DNA from: an uncultured Roseburia sp.
Lineage (GTDB): Bacteria > Bacillota > Clostridia > Lachnospirales > Lachnospiraceae
Assembly (NCBI GenBank): GCA_947573605.1
Contig: CANPGM010000014.1
Coordinates: 1 to 64,000, forward strand
Length of the DNA: 64,000 bases
Reading direction: 5' to 3'
In this document: in pieces, positions 53,947-62,899 of the stretch
Layout of the letters: each line of letters begins with the position of its first letter
Numbering within the stretch: position 1 is the stretch's first letter
Position numbers and translations under genes: made by a program
The notes under the pieces: model-generated
Database searches by the model: none
What the model saw: the letters and a program-made list of their open reading frames with translations, nothing else
Told to the model about the DNA's origin: nothing

Positions 53947-54934
53947 TCCTGTTTTTTCGCATATTTACGTTGAGGATTCGATCTGGGACCATCCGCGGAC
54001 GAAAGCGGTTTTAAAAAGATTTCCGAATGCTTATGTCATAAAAATCCGCCACTACAAGGATGTATTCTGCCGAAACGGACAGAATTACGTAAAGCAGCAT
54101 CGGGCGCAGAGTCTGATTCTGGCGAATAAACAGGGCAGGCTGATTTATGAGGGCGCTCCCGTATGCCAAAGCTTTGGAAATACACATTTTTATTATACCT
54201 CCTGTATCATGAACTGCATTTATGACTGCGAGTACTGCTATTTAAAAGGGATGTATCCGTCGGGACATATCGTCGTTTTTGTCAATATCGAAGATATCTT
54301 CAAAGAAACGGAAGAACTGCTAAAGCGCCATCCGGTTTATCTGTGCGTCTCGTACGATACGGATTTAATGGCGTTAGAGACTATTGCGGGCTATGTAGGG
54401 GAATGGGTACGCTTTTGTGAAACGCATCAGAATATACAGATCGAAGTCAGGACAAAATGTGCGAATATACATCTGTGGGATAAGCTAAAGGCACGGCCGG
54501 AAATCGTCTATGCGTTTACCCTGTCGCCGCAGCAAATGATCGATGCATACGAACACGGAACGCCGCCGCTTGGGCAGCGGATTTTGTGCGCGGCGGAAAT
54601 AAGTAAGGCCGGGTTTCCGGTGCGGCTCTGTTTTGATCCGATGATATACAAAAAGGGATGGGAAGAAGATTATGCCGCGATGACGGAAGAAGTGTTTTCG
54701 TGTATATCGTCCGATAAAATTACAGATGTAAGCATAGGGTCATTTCGTATTTCGCAGGATTATTTAAAAAAACTCCAGAAATGCGAGCCGTATTCGGCGG
54801 CGGTTCAGTTTCCGTTTGAAAACGACGGCGGCGTGTATCATTATCCGACGGAGCTTATGCATCGGATGGAACAATTTCTTTTTACAGAGGTGAACAAAAG
54901 GGTACCAAAGGAACAGATTTTTTTGTGGCGGTAA
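53918..54934 (+). CDS. SPL-family radical SAM protein (spore photoproduct lyase-like)
   Basis: A 338-residue radical SAM protein with the cluster motif C-x3-C-x2-C in CIYDCEYC (about residue 100) and YFSHIYV-like start SPVFSHIYVED. Spore photoproduct lyase reverts the UV-made thymine dimer of spores; close relatives keep the radical SAM core but their substrate is not always proven. Start is TTG 53918, inside the previous gene; no ATG fits the conserved N-terminus. Confidence 0.85.
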   Translation: MKSLKENCYSPVFSHIYVEDSIWDHPRTKAVLKRFPNAYVIKIRHYKDVFCRNGQNYVKQHRAQSLILANKQGRLIYEGAPVCQSFGNTHFYYTSCIMNCIYDCEYCYLKGMYPSGHIVVFVNIEDIFKETEELLKRHPVYLCVSYDTDLMALETIAGYVGEWVRFCETHQNIQIEVRTKCANIHLWDKLKARPEIVYAFTLSPQQMIDAYEHGTPPLGQRILCAAEISKAGFPVRLCFDPMIYKKGWEEDYAAMTEEVFSCISSDKITDVSIGSFRISQDYLKKLQKCEPYSAAVQFPFENDGGVYHYPTELMHRMEQFLFTEVNKRVPKEQIFLWR

Positions 54935-54962
54935 AAGCAGGAAAAGGCGGAGGAAACAGAGG

Positions 54963-55724
54963 TTGGAAAAAGCGGCGATTGTAACAGGGGCGTCTTCGGG
55001 GATCGGATTTGAAATCAGTAAAATGCTCTGCGGAGAGGAATATGAGGTATTCGGATTCGGAAGGGATTTCGAAAGAGAAGAACTAATGCAATGGCAGGAA
55101 GCGGAAGAAACGCGCGCGATTGCAAAGCGGTTTCATCCGATTGTCTGCGAGATGACCGATACGGAAAAGCTTTGCGTTTCTGTCAGGCGGATCAGAAGGG
55201 AATATAGTCCCGGACTGTTTGTAAGCTGTGCGGGCGTTGGGTACTATGGGCTCCATGAAGAACTCGACAGCAGAAAAATAAGGGAAATGGTGCGGGTAAA
55301 TCTTGAAGCGCCGATGATTCTTGCGAATCTGCTGCTGCGCGATTTGAAAAAACAGAAAGGCTGCATGATTTTTATTTCATCCGTTACGGCAGGGGAATCC
55401 AACCCGCACGGCTGTGCATACGGCGCGACAAAAGCAGGACTTTCGAGTTTTTCGCGCAGTCTGTTCGACGAAGTGCGGAAATACGGGGTGCGGGTCGTGA
55501 CGATTTCGCCTGATATGACGAAAACAAGGCTTTACCGGAATGCGGATTTTATGCAGGACGATGCGCCAGAGGCCTATCTGGAACCGGGAGAGGTTGCGGA
55601 TGCCGTAGCGTTTGTTCTAAGCAGGCGGGAAGGTATGCTGGTGTCCGACATTACGTTAAAGCCGCAGCTTCGCCGGATAAAACGTAAAACGCCGCATAAT
55701 CTATTTGGAAAAAAAGAACAATAG
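54963..55724 (+). CDS. SDR family oxidoreductase
   Basis: A 253-residue short-chain dehydrogenase with TGASSGIG, the SCAGVG variant of the NNAG motif, and Tyr-x3-Lys in YGATK. Start codon is TTG, with GGAGG 11 nt before it. It differs clearly from the SDR at 3.3-4.0 kb. Substrate unknown. Confidence 0.85.
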   Translation: MEKAAIVTGASSGIGFEISKMLCGEEYEVFGFGRDFEREELMQWQEAEETRAIAKRFHPIVCEMTDTEKLCVSVRRIRREYSPGLFVSCAGVGYYGLHEELDSRKIREMVRVNLEAPMILANLLLRDLKKQKGCMIFISSVTAGESNPHGCAYGATKAGLSSFSRSLFDEVRKYGVRVVTISPDMTKTRLYRNADFMQDDAPEAYLEPGEVADAVAFVLSRREGMLVSDITLKPQLRRIKRKTPHNLFGKKEQ

Positions 55725-55772
55725 TGATATACTATGTGAAAAACAAACGTTGATTTTATAAAGGAGGAGAAT

Positions 55773-56615
55773 ATGCCGGAAAACAGTAATTGCAGCAGCG
55801 CAGGAAGCTGCGACAGAGAAAGCTGCGAAGGATGCAAGGGCAATTCCGGCGGCGGGATTGCAAAGGAGCCGATGAACGCGGCCTCAAAAATAAAAAAAGT
55901 GATCGGGGTCGTCAGTGGAAAAGGCGGCGTGGGGAAATCTTTTGTGACGTCTTCTTTTGCAGCGGCAATGAAAAAAGCCGGGTATAAAGTAGGGATTTTG
56001 GACGCGGATGTAACGGGACCGTCCATACCGAAAATGTTCGGCGTACACGGACAGGTGTGCGGATCGGAAGACGGTATGATTCCGATGGAGTCAAAAGACG
56101 GTATAAAAATCATTTCCGTCAATCTTTTGCTGGAGGACGAGGAAGCGCCGGTGATTTGGCGCGGGCCCGTAATAGCGGGCGTAGTGAAGCAGTTCTGGAA
56201 CGAAACGGTCTGGGGCGATATTGACTACCTTTTTGTGGACATGCCTCCGGGAACCGGAGATGTGCCGCTGACCGTATTCCAGTCGCTTCCGGTGGACGGA
56301 ATTGTAATAGTTACCTCTCCGCAGGAACTGGTTCAGATGATTGTAAAAAAAGCCTGCAATATGGCGGAGATGATGCACGTTCCAGTGCTTGGCGTGGTTG
56401 AAAATTTCAGTTATCTCAAATGCCCGGATTGCGGAAAAGAAATCAGTATTTTCGGCGAAAGCCGCGTGGAGGAAGCTGCAGCAAAGTTTTCCCTTCCGGT
56501 ATTCGGAAAGATTCCGATTGATCCGGTTTATTCGGAACTGGCGGATGCGGGCCGGTTTTTTGAAGCGGAGAATCCGTATTTGGAAAGGGGCGTTGAAGCG
56601 CTTAAAAAGTTGTAA
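55773..56615 (+). CDS. mrp: Mrp/NBP35-family Fe-S carrier ATPase
   Basis: A 280-residue P-loop ATPase with a Cys-rich N-terminus (CSSAGSCDRESCEGCKGN), the deviant Walker A SGKGGVGKS (about residue 50), the MPPGTGD motif and the C-terminal CxxC in LKCPDCGKE. It delivers Fe-S clusters to apo-proteins. The ribosome binding site AAGGAGGAG precedes the ATG. Ends at a good terminator. Confidence 0.9.
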   Translation: MPENSNCSSAGSCDRESCEGCKGNSGGGIAKEPMNAASKIKKVIGVVSGKGGVGKSFVTSSFAAAMKKAGYKVGILDADVTGPSIPKMFGVHGQVCGSEDGMIPMESKDGIKIISVNLLLEDEEAPVIWRGPVIAGVVKQFWNETVWGDIDYLFVDMPPGTGDVPLTVFQSLPVDGIVIVTSPQELVQMIVKKACNMAEMMHVPVLGVVENFSYLKCPDCGKEISIFGESRVEEAAAKFSLPVFGKIPIDPVYSELADAGRFFEAENPYLERGVEALKKL

Positions 56616-56648
56616 AGAGAAACCTGTTTTTTTACCGCTTGCTTTGAA

Positions 56649-56697
56649 AAACAAACCACTTAGTGTAAAACTATTTACACGGGCGGTTTGTTTTTTT
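56649..56697 (+). terminator. Terminator after mrp
   Basis: An outer stem AAACAAACC/GGTTTGTTT encloses an inner stem GTGTAAA/TTTACAC and ends in a run of seven T. Confidence 0.85.
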
Positions 56698-56731
56698 ATA
56701 GTAATATCAGCACAGGGAAATGAGAGGAAAT

Positions 56732-57193
56732 ATGAAGCTGCGAATTGAGATTGACGAAAATTTAGAAGAACCGGAAGTTGTAATCCGCTGCGGGTGTCTG
56801 ACGGACGAAGTGACGCATCTCCAGCAAGCCATCAGCAAAGCGTCCGGCGCTTCACAGAAATCTGTTTTTTACAAAGGGAGCACGGAGTATTATCTGACTT
56901 TAAATGATATTCTGTTTTTTGAAACGGACGAAAACGGGATCAGCGCTCATACGAAGGATAACGTCTATCAGACCAGATACAAACTCTATGAACTTGAGGA
57001 ACTGCTTCCGGGATCTTTTATGAGAGTATCAAAATCCGCGATTTTGAATACCAGTCATATTTACTCTATTAAACGCAATCTGACGGCCGCAAGCGCCGTA
57101 ACCTTTCAGGGGACGCATAAGCAGGTCTACGTATCGCGTTACTACTATAAACCGTTAATCAGCAAATTAGAAGAAAAGAGGTTGGATCGATGA
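56732..57193 (+). CDS. LytTR-type transcriptional regulator
   Basis: A 153-residue regulator with a C-terminal LytTR domain (about 50-150: FYKGSTEYYLTLNDILFFE; YELEELLPGSFMRVSKSAILN) and a short N-terminal part, no receiver domain. ATG 56732 has AGAGGA 3-5 nt upstream. Its stop overlaps the next ATG (ATGA), so it is coupled to the LiaF-like membrane protein, its likely sensor or brake. Confidence 0.87.
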   Translation: MKLRIEIDENLEEPEVVIRCGCLTDEVTHLQQAISKASGASQKSVFYKGSTEYYLTLNDILFFETDENGISAHTKDNVYQTRYKLYELEELLPGSFMRVSKSAILNTSHIYSIKRNLTAASAVTFQGTHKQVYVSRYYYKPLISKLEEKRLDR

Positions 57194-57900
57194 AATTTAG
57201 AAAAAACGGTGCGAAAATAGCATGGGGTGTCTTTTTTATTCTGGCTGCGGTGTATCTGATTGTAAGCAGAGTTGTAGAATTGCCGCAGATTGGGGTTGTG
57301 AAAGTGATTTTAACTTTGTTTTTGGCATGGCTGTTTATTCACGGCTTATGGAACGTCAATTTCTGGGAAATTTTGTTTCCCATCGCGTTTCTGTGTATTC
57401 TTTTTGAAAAAGAACTCGGCATAACGCAACTGACGCCGGGGCCGGTGTTGGGTGCGGCGCTTCTTGGCAGCATCGGACTGTCTATGGTATTTAAAAAAAA
57501 GAAAAAAAACAGTTGGAGTTATAGCAGCGGAGCGAGTATGTCTGCGTCGGCAGGCGAACAGTGCAGCGGGGAACATATTCGTATTGAAAATAATTTCGGC
57601 TCTTCCATTAAATACGTAAATTCCGATAATTTCTGCAATGCGGAACTGGAGAACAGCTTCGGCACGATGACGGTTTATTTTGACAATGCGATCATCCAGG
57701 GCGGGATGGCCTATATCAATATCAGCAACAGTTTTGGCGAAACCGTTTTATATATTCCGAAAGAATGGAATACGGTTAATTATCTGGATCACTCCTTTGG
57801 AGCGATTAACGAAGTTGGAAAATCGGTTGGGAGCAGCGCCGCTACGTTGAATCTTCGCGGAGATACGAGCTTTGGCCATATTGAGATTCACTATATTTAA
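57190..57900 (+). CDS. LiaF-like membrane protein, LytTR partner
   Basis: A 236-residue protein with four N-terminal membrane helices (about 8-28, 37-55, 58-76 and 83-100), a Lys-rich turn, and a C-terminal beta-helix-like domain with repeated NNFGSS/ENSFGT/SNSFGE/DHSFGA units. This layout is that of LiaF/DUF5668-type proteins, which hold back envelope-stress regulators until the membrane is damaged. Coupled to the LytTR gene by a 4-bp overlap. Confidence 0.85.
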   Translation: MKFRKNGAKIAWGVFFILAAVYLIVSRVVELPQIGVVKVILTLFLAWLFIHGLWNVNFWEILFPIAFLCILFEKELGITQLTPGPVLGAALLGSIGLSMVFKKKKKNSWSYSSGASMSASAGEQCSGEHIRIENNFGSSIKYVNSDNFCNAELENSFGTMTVYFDNAIIQGGMAYINISNSFGETVLYIPKEWNTVNYLDHSFGAINEVGKSVGSSAATLNLRGDTSFGHIEIHYI

Positions 57901-57910
57901 AAGACAGTAA

Positions 57911-57954
57911 GAAACGCTGCAGGCGGAAAGGTATGTTTCCGCCTGCGGCGTTTC
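57911..57954. terminator. 19-bp hairpin between convergent genes
   Basis: Arms 57911-57929 and 57936-57954 pair with one G-T pair. It separates the LiaF-like gene from the HExxH protein gene; no long T-tract. Confidence 0.6.
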
Positions 57955-57965
57955 GCTTTGTAACG

Positions 57966-58469
57966 TTATGCAGCGCAGTCGATGTTTGCACCGACAAGTG
58001 AGACTGCGTCTAATGATTTCTGATTTTTCTGGTATGGATTTGATTCGTCGCTATACTTAATTGTCGTATTCGTCGTACCTCCCGAAACATATGTTCTCCC
58101 GCATTCCGGGCAGACGGAGGTATGAATGGAAACGGAGGCGTTGATTACCTTGCCGTTCGCTTTTTCCGCTTTGCTGTATGCATTGGCGACATGCTCTCCC
58201 TCATGTGCGCGTACCGCCGAGCCGGCGGCGTTCGGCGAGATATGGGACGCTGTTTTAAATGAAACATTTCCTTCGTCTGAGCCGTCCTGATACTTGCGCT
58301 CTTTGCAGGTTTGGCATTCCGCCGGAGAAGACGTTTTGCCGGCCTTTTTTATCTGATCCGGATCTGCAGAATTGCGGACGTTGCCTATATTTGTATCTCC
58401 TCCTGTAATGTTTTGAATACGATTGTATGCCGGCATCGGAGAAATACCGGCAATTGCACCGAGTGTCAT
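57966..58469 (-). CDS. Putative metalloprotease-like protein with HEGEH motif
   Basis: A 167-residue protein with no signal peptide. It has a zinc-binding HExxH motif in AHEGEHVANAY (about residue 88), two Cys pairs (CQTC at about 52; CPECG at about 121) and a Gly/Ala-rich region. It resembles the SprA-related putative metallopeptidases found in many bacteria. The third metal ligand is not certain. A GGGAGC ribosome binding site lies 8 nt before the ATG. Confidence 0.7.
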   Translation of the reverse strand: MTLGAIAGISPMPAYNRIQNITGGDTNIGNVRNSADPDQIKKAGKTSSPAECQTCKERKYQDGSDEGNVSFKTASHISPNAAGSAVRAHEGEHVANAYSKAEKANGKVINASVSIHTSVCPECGRTYVSGGTTNTTIKYSDESNPYQKNQKSLDAVSLVGANIDCAA

Positions 58470-58519
58470 AAAATCACGCTCCCTTCATCTGATATTCTGA
58501 TTGTATCATGGAAGAGCAG

Positions 58520-58543
58520 GATTGAAAATTAAAATTTTCAATC
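58520..58543. repeat. Near-continuous 24-bp palindrome between divergent genes
   Basis: GATTGAAAATT and its perfect complement are separated by two bases (AA), centred at 58531.5, in the gap between the HExxH gene (minus) and the DUF2752 gene (plus). It could be an operator for the minus-strand promoter. It lies 48 bp before the plus-strand -35 box. Confidence 0.5.
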
Positions 58544-58590
58544 TCGGATTTTATGACTTTTGGCACTTATTTTCGGACCGTCAATAATTT

Positions 58591-58619
58591 TTGACAGAAC
58601 CTGCATCGTAGGGTATACT
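58591..58619 (+). promoter_or_regulatory. Strong promoter for DUF2752 and probably tex
   Basis: TTGACA (58591-58596) and TATACT (58614-58619) with a 17-bp spacer, 50 bp before the start of the DUF2752 gene. Confidence 0.7.
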
Positions 58620-58668
58620 GTTTAACGGCATATTTGACGGTGAAACGAAGAAGTAAAGGAACAGAAAT

Positions 58669-59109
58669 ATGATACAAAAAGGACGCTGTTTTAAATCGGA
58701 GCAGGAAACGGACAACACCTGTTATATAATCGGATGGTGTCTGCTTGCGGCAGTCGGTCTTTACATAATAATCCGAAAGTTTGCGGGTGAAGAAGCGCTT
58801 TCCTGGCCGTGTCTGTTCCATGTGTGGACCGGCTGGTACTGTCCGGGGTGCGGCGGTACGCGCGCAATGCGCGCGCTTTTTTCGGGACGGCTGCTTGCTT
58901 CTTTTTTCTGTCATCCGGTCGTCCCGGTCGCCGCGGTTTTAGGCGGCTGGTTTATGATAAGTCAGACTGTTGAACGGTTTTCCGGCGGACGGCTGCGGAT
59001 GGGAATGCATATCCGGGGATGGCATTTTGGGCTGATTCTTTTCCTGATTGCCGCAAATTTTCTTACAAAAAACCTGGCTCTGGCAGTCTGGGGAATCCGA
59101 TTATTATAG
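58669..59109 (+). CDS. DUF2752 membrane protein
   Basis: A 146-residue protein with three membrane helices and the family signature WYCPGCGGTRAMRALFSG (about residue 57-74). Function unknown. The ribosome binding site AAAGGA lies 7 nt before the ATG. tex starts 15 bp after it on the same strand, so both are probably cotranscribed. Confidence 0.85.
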   Translation: MIQKGRCFKSEQETDNTCYIIGWCLLAAVGLYIIIRKFAGEEALSWPCLFHVWTGWYCPGCGGTRAMRALFSGRLLASFFCHPVVPVAAVLGGWFMISQTVERFSGGRLRMGMHIRGWHFGLILFLIAANFLTKNLALAVWGIRLL

Positions 59110-59124
59110 AAATGAGGAAGAAAA

Positions 59125-61296
59125 ATGGACATTCTTGCAAAAATTTCCGAAGAACTTTTGATTAAAAAAGAACAGACGGCGGCGGCGGTAAAGCTGATTG
59201 ACGAGGGCAACACGATTCCGTTTATCGCCCGATACAGAAAGGACGCGACCGGTTCGTTAAACGACGAGGTCCTTCGTAATTTATTTGAACGGCTGCAATA
59301 CTTAAGGAATTTAGAAGAACGGAAGGAGACGGTTTTAAACAGTATTAACGAGCAGGGAAAGCTGACCGACGAATTAAAGGCGCAGATCCTTGCGGCGGAT
59401 ACGATGGTAGCGGTAGAAGATTTATACCGTCCCTATAAACCAAAGCGCAGGACGAGAGCCGCCATCGCAAGGGAGCGGGGACTTGAACCGCTTGCCAACC
59501 TGATTTCGCTGCAGATGATAAAAACCCCTCTTATAGAAGAAGCCGCAAAATATATCGATCCGGAAAAAGAAGTAAATACGGCGGAGGAAGCGCTGGCGGG
59601 AGCAAAGGATATTCTTGCGGAAGCGATTTCCGACGAGGCGGATTACCGGAGCAGAATCCGCGAGCTGACGATGAAGAAGGGGCGGATTCTTTCGACGGCG
59701 AAAGACCCGGAAACAGAGTCCGTATACGAAATGTATTATGAATTTGACGAGCCTGTCGCAAAGCTGGCGGGCCACCGTACGCTTGCGATAAACCGTGGGG
59801 AGAACGAAAAAATTCTCACCGTAAAAATAGAAGCGCCGGCAGAAGAGATCTTAAATTATCTGGAGCGGAAGGTGATCAGAAAGGATAACAAACAGACTGC
59901 AGATATTTTAAAAGAGGTCGTTGCAGACGCATACGACAGGCTGATTGCACCCGCAATCGAGCGTGAAATCCGAAATGATTTGACGGAACAGGCCGAGACG
60001 GGGGCAATCCGGGTATTCGGTAAAAATTTGGAGCAGCTTTTGATGCAGCCGCCGATTGAAGGACAGGTAGTACTGGGCTGGGACCCCGCGTTTCGCACCG
60101 GATGTAAGCTTGCAGTCGTCGACGCGACAGGAAAGGTACTTGACACTGCGGTAATCTATCCGACTCCGCCGTTTCGGAATGACGAAGACGAACGGAAAAA
60201 GAAAGACAGTGCGAAGAAGACGCTGAAAAAGATGATTTCCGGATACGGAATTACCCTGATTTCCCTCGGTAACGGAACGGCGTCGAGAGAATCCGAACAG
60301 TTTATTGTGGATTTACTGAAAGAAATTCCGGAAAACGTGCAATATATTATTGTAAACGAAGCGGGAGCTTCCGTTTATTCCGCCAGCAAGCTTGCAACGG
60401 AAGAATTTCCGAATTTTGACGTCGGTCAGAGAAGCGCCGCGTCTATGGCGCGCCGTTTACAGGACCCGCTTGCGGAACTGGTAAAAATCGACCCGAAGTC
60501 CATCGGCGTCGGCCAGTATCAGCACGATATGAATCAGAAAAAACTGGGCGAGGCGTTAAACGGCGTCGTGGAGGACTGCGTAAACAAAGTCGGCGTCGAT
60601 TTAAATACGGCCTCCGCTTCTCTGCTGGAATATATCTCCGGCGTCAGCAAAACGGTTGCCAAAAATATCGTCGCATACCGGGAAGAAAACGGCAGATTTA
60701 CCGCAAGGACGCAGCTTCTTAAAGTTGCGAAATTAGGACCGAAGGCGTATGAACAATGCGCGGGCTTTACAAGGATCACGGGCGGTACACAGCCGCTTGA
60801 CGCAACCGGCGTTCATCCGGAAAGCTATGAAGCCGCAAAGAGTTTGCTTGAAAAACTGGGTTATACGCTGGAGGACGTCAAATGCCGGAGACTGGAAGGA
60901 ATTTCGAAAAAAATTTCCGGCATTGAAAAGCTCGCGCAAGAATTGGGAATCGGCGTACTGACGTTGGAGGATATTATAAAAGAGCTGGAAAAACCGGCGC
61001 GTGATCCGAGAGAGGATATGCCGAAGCCGATTTTAAGGAGCGACGTTCTGGAAATGAAAGATTTAACGCCCGGCATGATCTTAAAAGGGACGGTCCGTAA
61101 TGTCATAGATTTTGGCGCGTTTGTGGATATCGGCGTACATCAGGACGGACTGGTGCATATTTCGCAGATATGCGATCGGTTTATCAAACATCCGCTTGAG
61201 GCCGTTAGCGTCGGGGATATCGTGGAAGTAAAAGTATTAAGTGTAGATTTAAAAAAACAGAGAATACAGCTTACAATGAAGATAAACGAATCGTAA
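59125..61296 (+). CDS. tex: RNA-binding transcriptional accessory protein Tex
   Basis: A 723-residue protein of full family length: Tex-N helical domain (about 1-190, with IPFIARYRKDATG), YqgF-type RNase H-like domain (about 325-450, GWDPAFRTGCK; GNGTASRESE; NEAGASVYSAS), helix-hairpin-helix region (about 495-560, GVDLNTASASLLEYISGV) and C-terminal S1 RNA-binding domain (about 645-720, GTVRNVIDFGAFVDIG). It binds nucleic acid and transcription complexes. Confidence 0.95.
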   Translation: MDILAKISEELLIKKEQTAAAVKLIDEGNTIPFIARYRKDATGSLNDEVLRNLFERLQYLRNLEERKETVLNSINEQGKLTDELKAQILAADTMVAVEDLYRPYKPKRRTRAAIARERGLEPLANLISLQMIKTPLIEEAAKYIDPEKEVNTAEEALAGAKDILAEAISDEADYRSRIRELTMKKGRILSTAKDPETESVYEMYYEFDEPVAKLAGHRTLAINRGENEKILTVKIEAPAEEILNYLERKVIRKDNKQTADILKEVVADAYDRLIAPAIEREIRNDLTEQAETGAIRVFGKNLEQLLMQPPIEGQVVLGWDPAFRTGCKLAVVDATGKVLDTAVIYPTPPFRNDEDERKKKDSAKKTLKKMISGYGITLISLGNGTASRESEQFIVDLLKEIPENVQYIIVNEAGASVYSASKLATEEFPNFDVGQRSAASMARRLQDPLAELVKIDPKSIGVGQYQHDMNQKKLGEALNGVVEDCVNKVGVDLNTASASLLEYISGVSKTVAKNIVAYREENGRFTARTQLLKVAKLGPKAYEQCAGFTRITGGTQPLDATGVHPESYEAAKSLLEKLGYTLEDVKCRRLEGISKKISGIEKLAQELGIGVLTLEDIIKELEKPARDPREDMPKPILRSDVLEMKDLTPGMILKGTVRNVIDFGAFVDIGVHQDGLVHISQICDRFIKHPLEAVSVGDIVEVKVLSVDLKKQRIQLTMKINES

Positions 61297-61325
61297 TTAT
61301 TTAGAAAAAACAATTTTGCAGGTCA

Positions 61326-62057
61326 ATGGAAGGAGTGAAAAAAAGAAAAATGAAAGTAAAAAGAAGATTTCATTTTATAGCAATTCTTGCTTTGTTTGTT
61401 TTGCTGGCAGGCTGCGGAGACAATCATTCGCAGACAGAACGTTCGGTACAGAGCGGCGGTACGGAAGACCGGCTGCCGGAAGATACGTCGTCGCCGGGAG
61501 CAGGATCTTTTGTAGAACAGGCGGGCGGGGAGAAAGCTTCGTCTGAAAATTCTTCGACGGTTGACGCGTCTTCCGTGCAGAACGGCGCGTCAGGGCAGGA
61601 CGCCGCAGGCACAGGCGGAACGGAAGCGGATCTGGAATCTGCTAAAGCCATTGCGCTTTCTCATGCCGGACTTGCGGAGGAAGAGGCGACTTTTGTAAAG
61701 GTCGAACTGGATTACGATGACGGAGTCAGACTGTATGAACTGGAATTTGTGACAAAGACCGATAAGTATGAATATGAAGTCAAAGCGGCCGACGGTATGA
61801 TCTTAAAAGTCTCGTCCGAACCGATTGCCAAGATTCCGGGAAATCTGCAGACGGAGGGGCTTATTTCTGCGGAGGCGGCGAAGGAAGCGGCTTTAAGCTT
61901 TGCGGGCCTGACGGTATCCGACGCCGTGTGTACAAAGATAGAACTGGATTATGACGACGGGACTGCGGTATATGAATTGGAATTTTTTGCAGGGGGCGCA
62001 GAGTATGAATTTGAAGTAAACGCGGCGACCGGCGAAGTCCTGAAAATGGAAATGTAA
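61326..62057 (+). CDS. PepSY-domain lipoprotein with two repeats
   Basis: About 240 residues. A basic start and hydrophobic signal end in LLAGC, a lipobox. A Ser/Gly/Glu-rich linker follows (about 35-98), then two PepSY repeats (about 100-160 and 175-243), each with AKxIALSHAGL-like and KxELDYDDG and YELEF patterns. PepSY domains may inhibit proteases or act as envelope sensors. Starts at 61326, 61335 (GTG) and 61350 are all possible; GGAAGGAG lies at 61328-61335. Confidence 0.85.
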   Translation: MEGVKKRKMKVKRRFHFIAILALFVLLAGCGDNHSQTERSVQSGGTEDRLPEDTSSPGAGSFVEQAGGEKASSENSSTVDASSVQNGASGQDAAGTGGTEADLESAKAIALSHAGLAEEEATFVKVELDYDDGVRLYELEFVTKTDKYEYEVKAADGMILKVSSEPIAKIPGNLQTEGLISAEAAKEAALSFAGLTVSDAVCTKIELDYDDGTAVYELEFFAGGAEYEFEVNAATGEVLKMEM

Positions 62058-62065
62058 GGCTGTTA

Positions 62066-62094
62066 TTGACAAACGATTCTCCAATGCATAAAAT
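62066..62094 (+). promoter_or_regulatory. Promoter of the ECF S-component gene
   Basis: TTGACA (62066-62071) and TAAAAT (62089-62094) with a 17-bp spacer. The remaining leader is under 50 bases, too short for an FMN riboswitch. Confidence 0.65.
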
Positions 62095-62142
62095 AAGCTG
62101 GGTAAATTAAGGGTGGAAAAGCAAAAGGAGAGAAATCGTACA

Positions 62143-62781
62143 ATGAATGCACAGACTACCAAAAAAGGAACGCCAAAACAAAGAGAGGCAGGAAGAGTCA
62201 ATGTCCGCTATCTGACGGTGACGGCAATGCTTACCGCCGTTGCATACATTCTTATGTTTCTGGATTTTTCCGTGCCGTTTATGCCGTCGTTCATTAAAAT
62301 GGATTTATCGGAACTGCCCGCATTAATCGGATCATTTTCGATGGGACCGCTGTGCGGCGTTTTGGTTTGTCTGATAAAAAATGTGCTCCACCTTTTTATC
62401 AGTACAACCGGAGGAGTCGGAGAACTGTCGAATTTTCTGCTTGGGGCGGCGTTCGTACTTCCGGCGGGACTCATTTATAAACATAAAAAGTCCAAAAGAA
62501 ACGCCCTGCTTGGTTCTTTGCTTGGGTCATTGATTATGGGCTTATTCAGTATAGTGTCGAACTATTTTCTGGTCTATCCGGTCTATTACAATTTTATGGA
62601 TAAAGAGGCGGTACTAAATGCGTATCAGGTGATTTTGCCGTCCGTAAAAAATATTTTTCAGTGTCTGGTCTATTTCAATATGCCGTTTACAATTGTAAAA
62701 GGACTGTTTTCCGCAGGGATTACGATGCTGGTATATAAACATCTATCGCCTGTTTTAAAAGGCTCCGGAGACAGAAGATAA
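62143..62781 (+). CDS. ribU: ECF transporter S component, RibU-like (riboflavin)
   Basis: A 212-residue protein with about six membrane helices. The segments FIKMDLSELPALIGSFSMGP and the loop KNVLHLFISTTGGVGELSNF are typical of RibU-type substrate-binding components, which bind riboflavin and work with the shared EcfAAT module encoded elsewhere. ATG 62143 is chosen because AAAGGAG lies upstream (spacing 12); a GTG at 62113 gives a longer frame. No FMN riboswitch is seen, so the riboflavin assignment rests on family likeness. Confidence 0.78.
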   Translation: MNAQTTKKGTPKQREAGRVNVRYLTVTAMLTAVAYILMFLDFSVPFMPSFIKMDLSELPALIGSFSMGPLCGVLVCLIKNVLHLFISTTGGVGELSNFLLGAAFVLPAGLIYKHKKSKRNALLGSLLGSLIMGLFSIVSNYFLVYPVYYNFMDKEAVLNAYQVILPSVKNIFQCLVYFNMPFTIVKGLFSAGITMLVYKHLSPVLKGSGDRR

Positions 62782-62807
62782 AAGAACCGTACTGCTGAAA
62801 GAAGGAG

Positions 62808-62851
62808 AAAGACGCAGAAACAGTCAGTTTTATTCTGCGTCTTTTCTTTTT
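62808..62851 (+). terminator. Rho-independent terminator after ribU
   Basis: A 12-bp stem AAAGACGCAGAA/TTCTGCGTCTTT (62808-62819 and 62833-62844) runs into TCTTTTT. Confidence 0.85.
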
Positions 62852-62899
62852 GCAGAAAAAATGGTATACTTGCGTAAGATGAGACAGGGAGGATTAAAC

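Noticed and set aside
62058-62142. FMN riboswitch before the RibU-like gene
   Set aside because: The leader after the promoter is under 50 bases, too short for the conserved FMN aptamer, and none of its conserved segments is seen.
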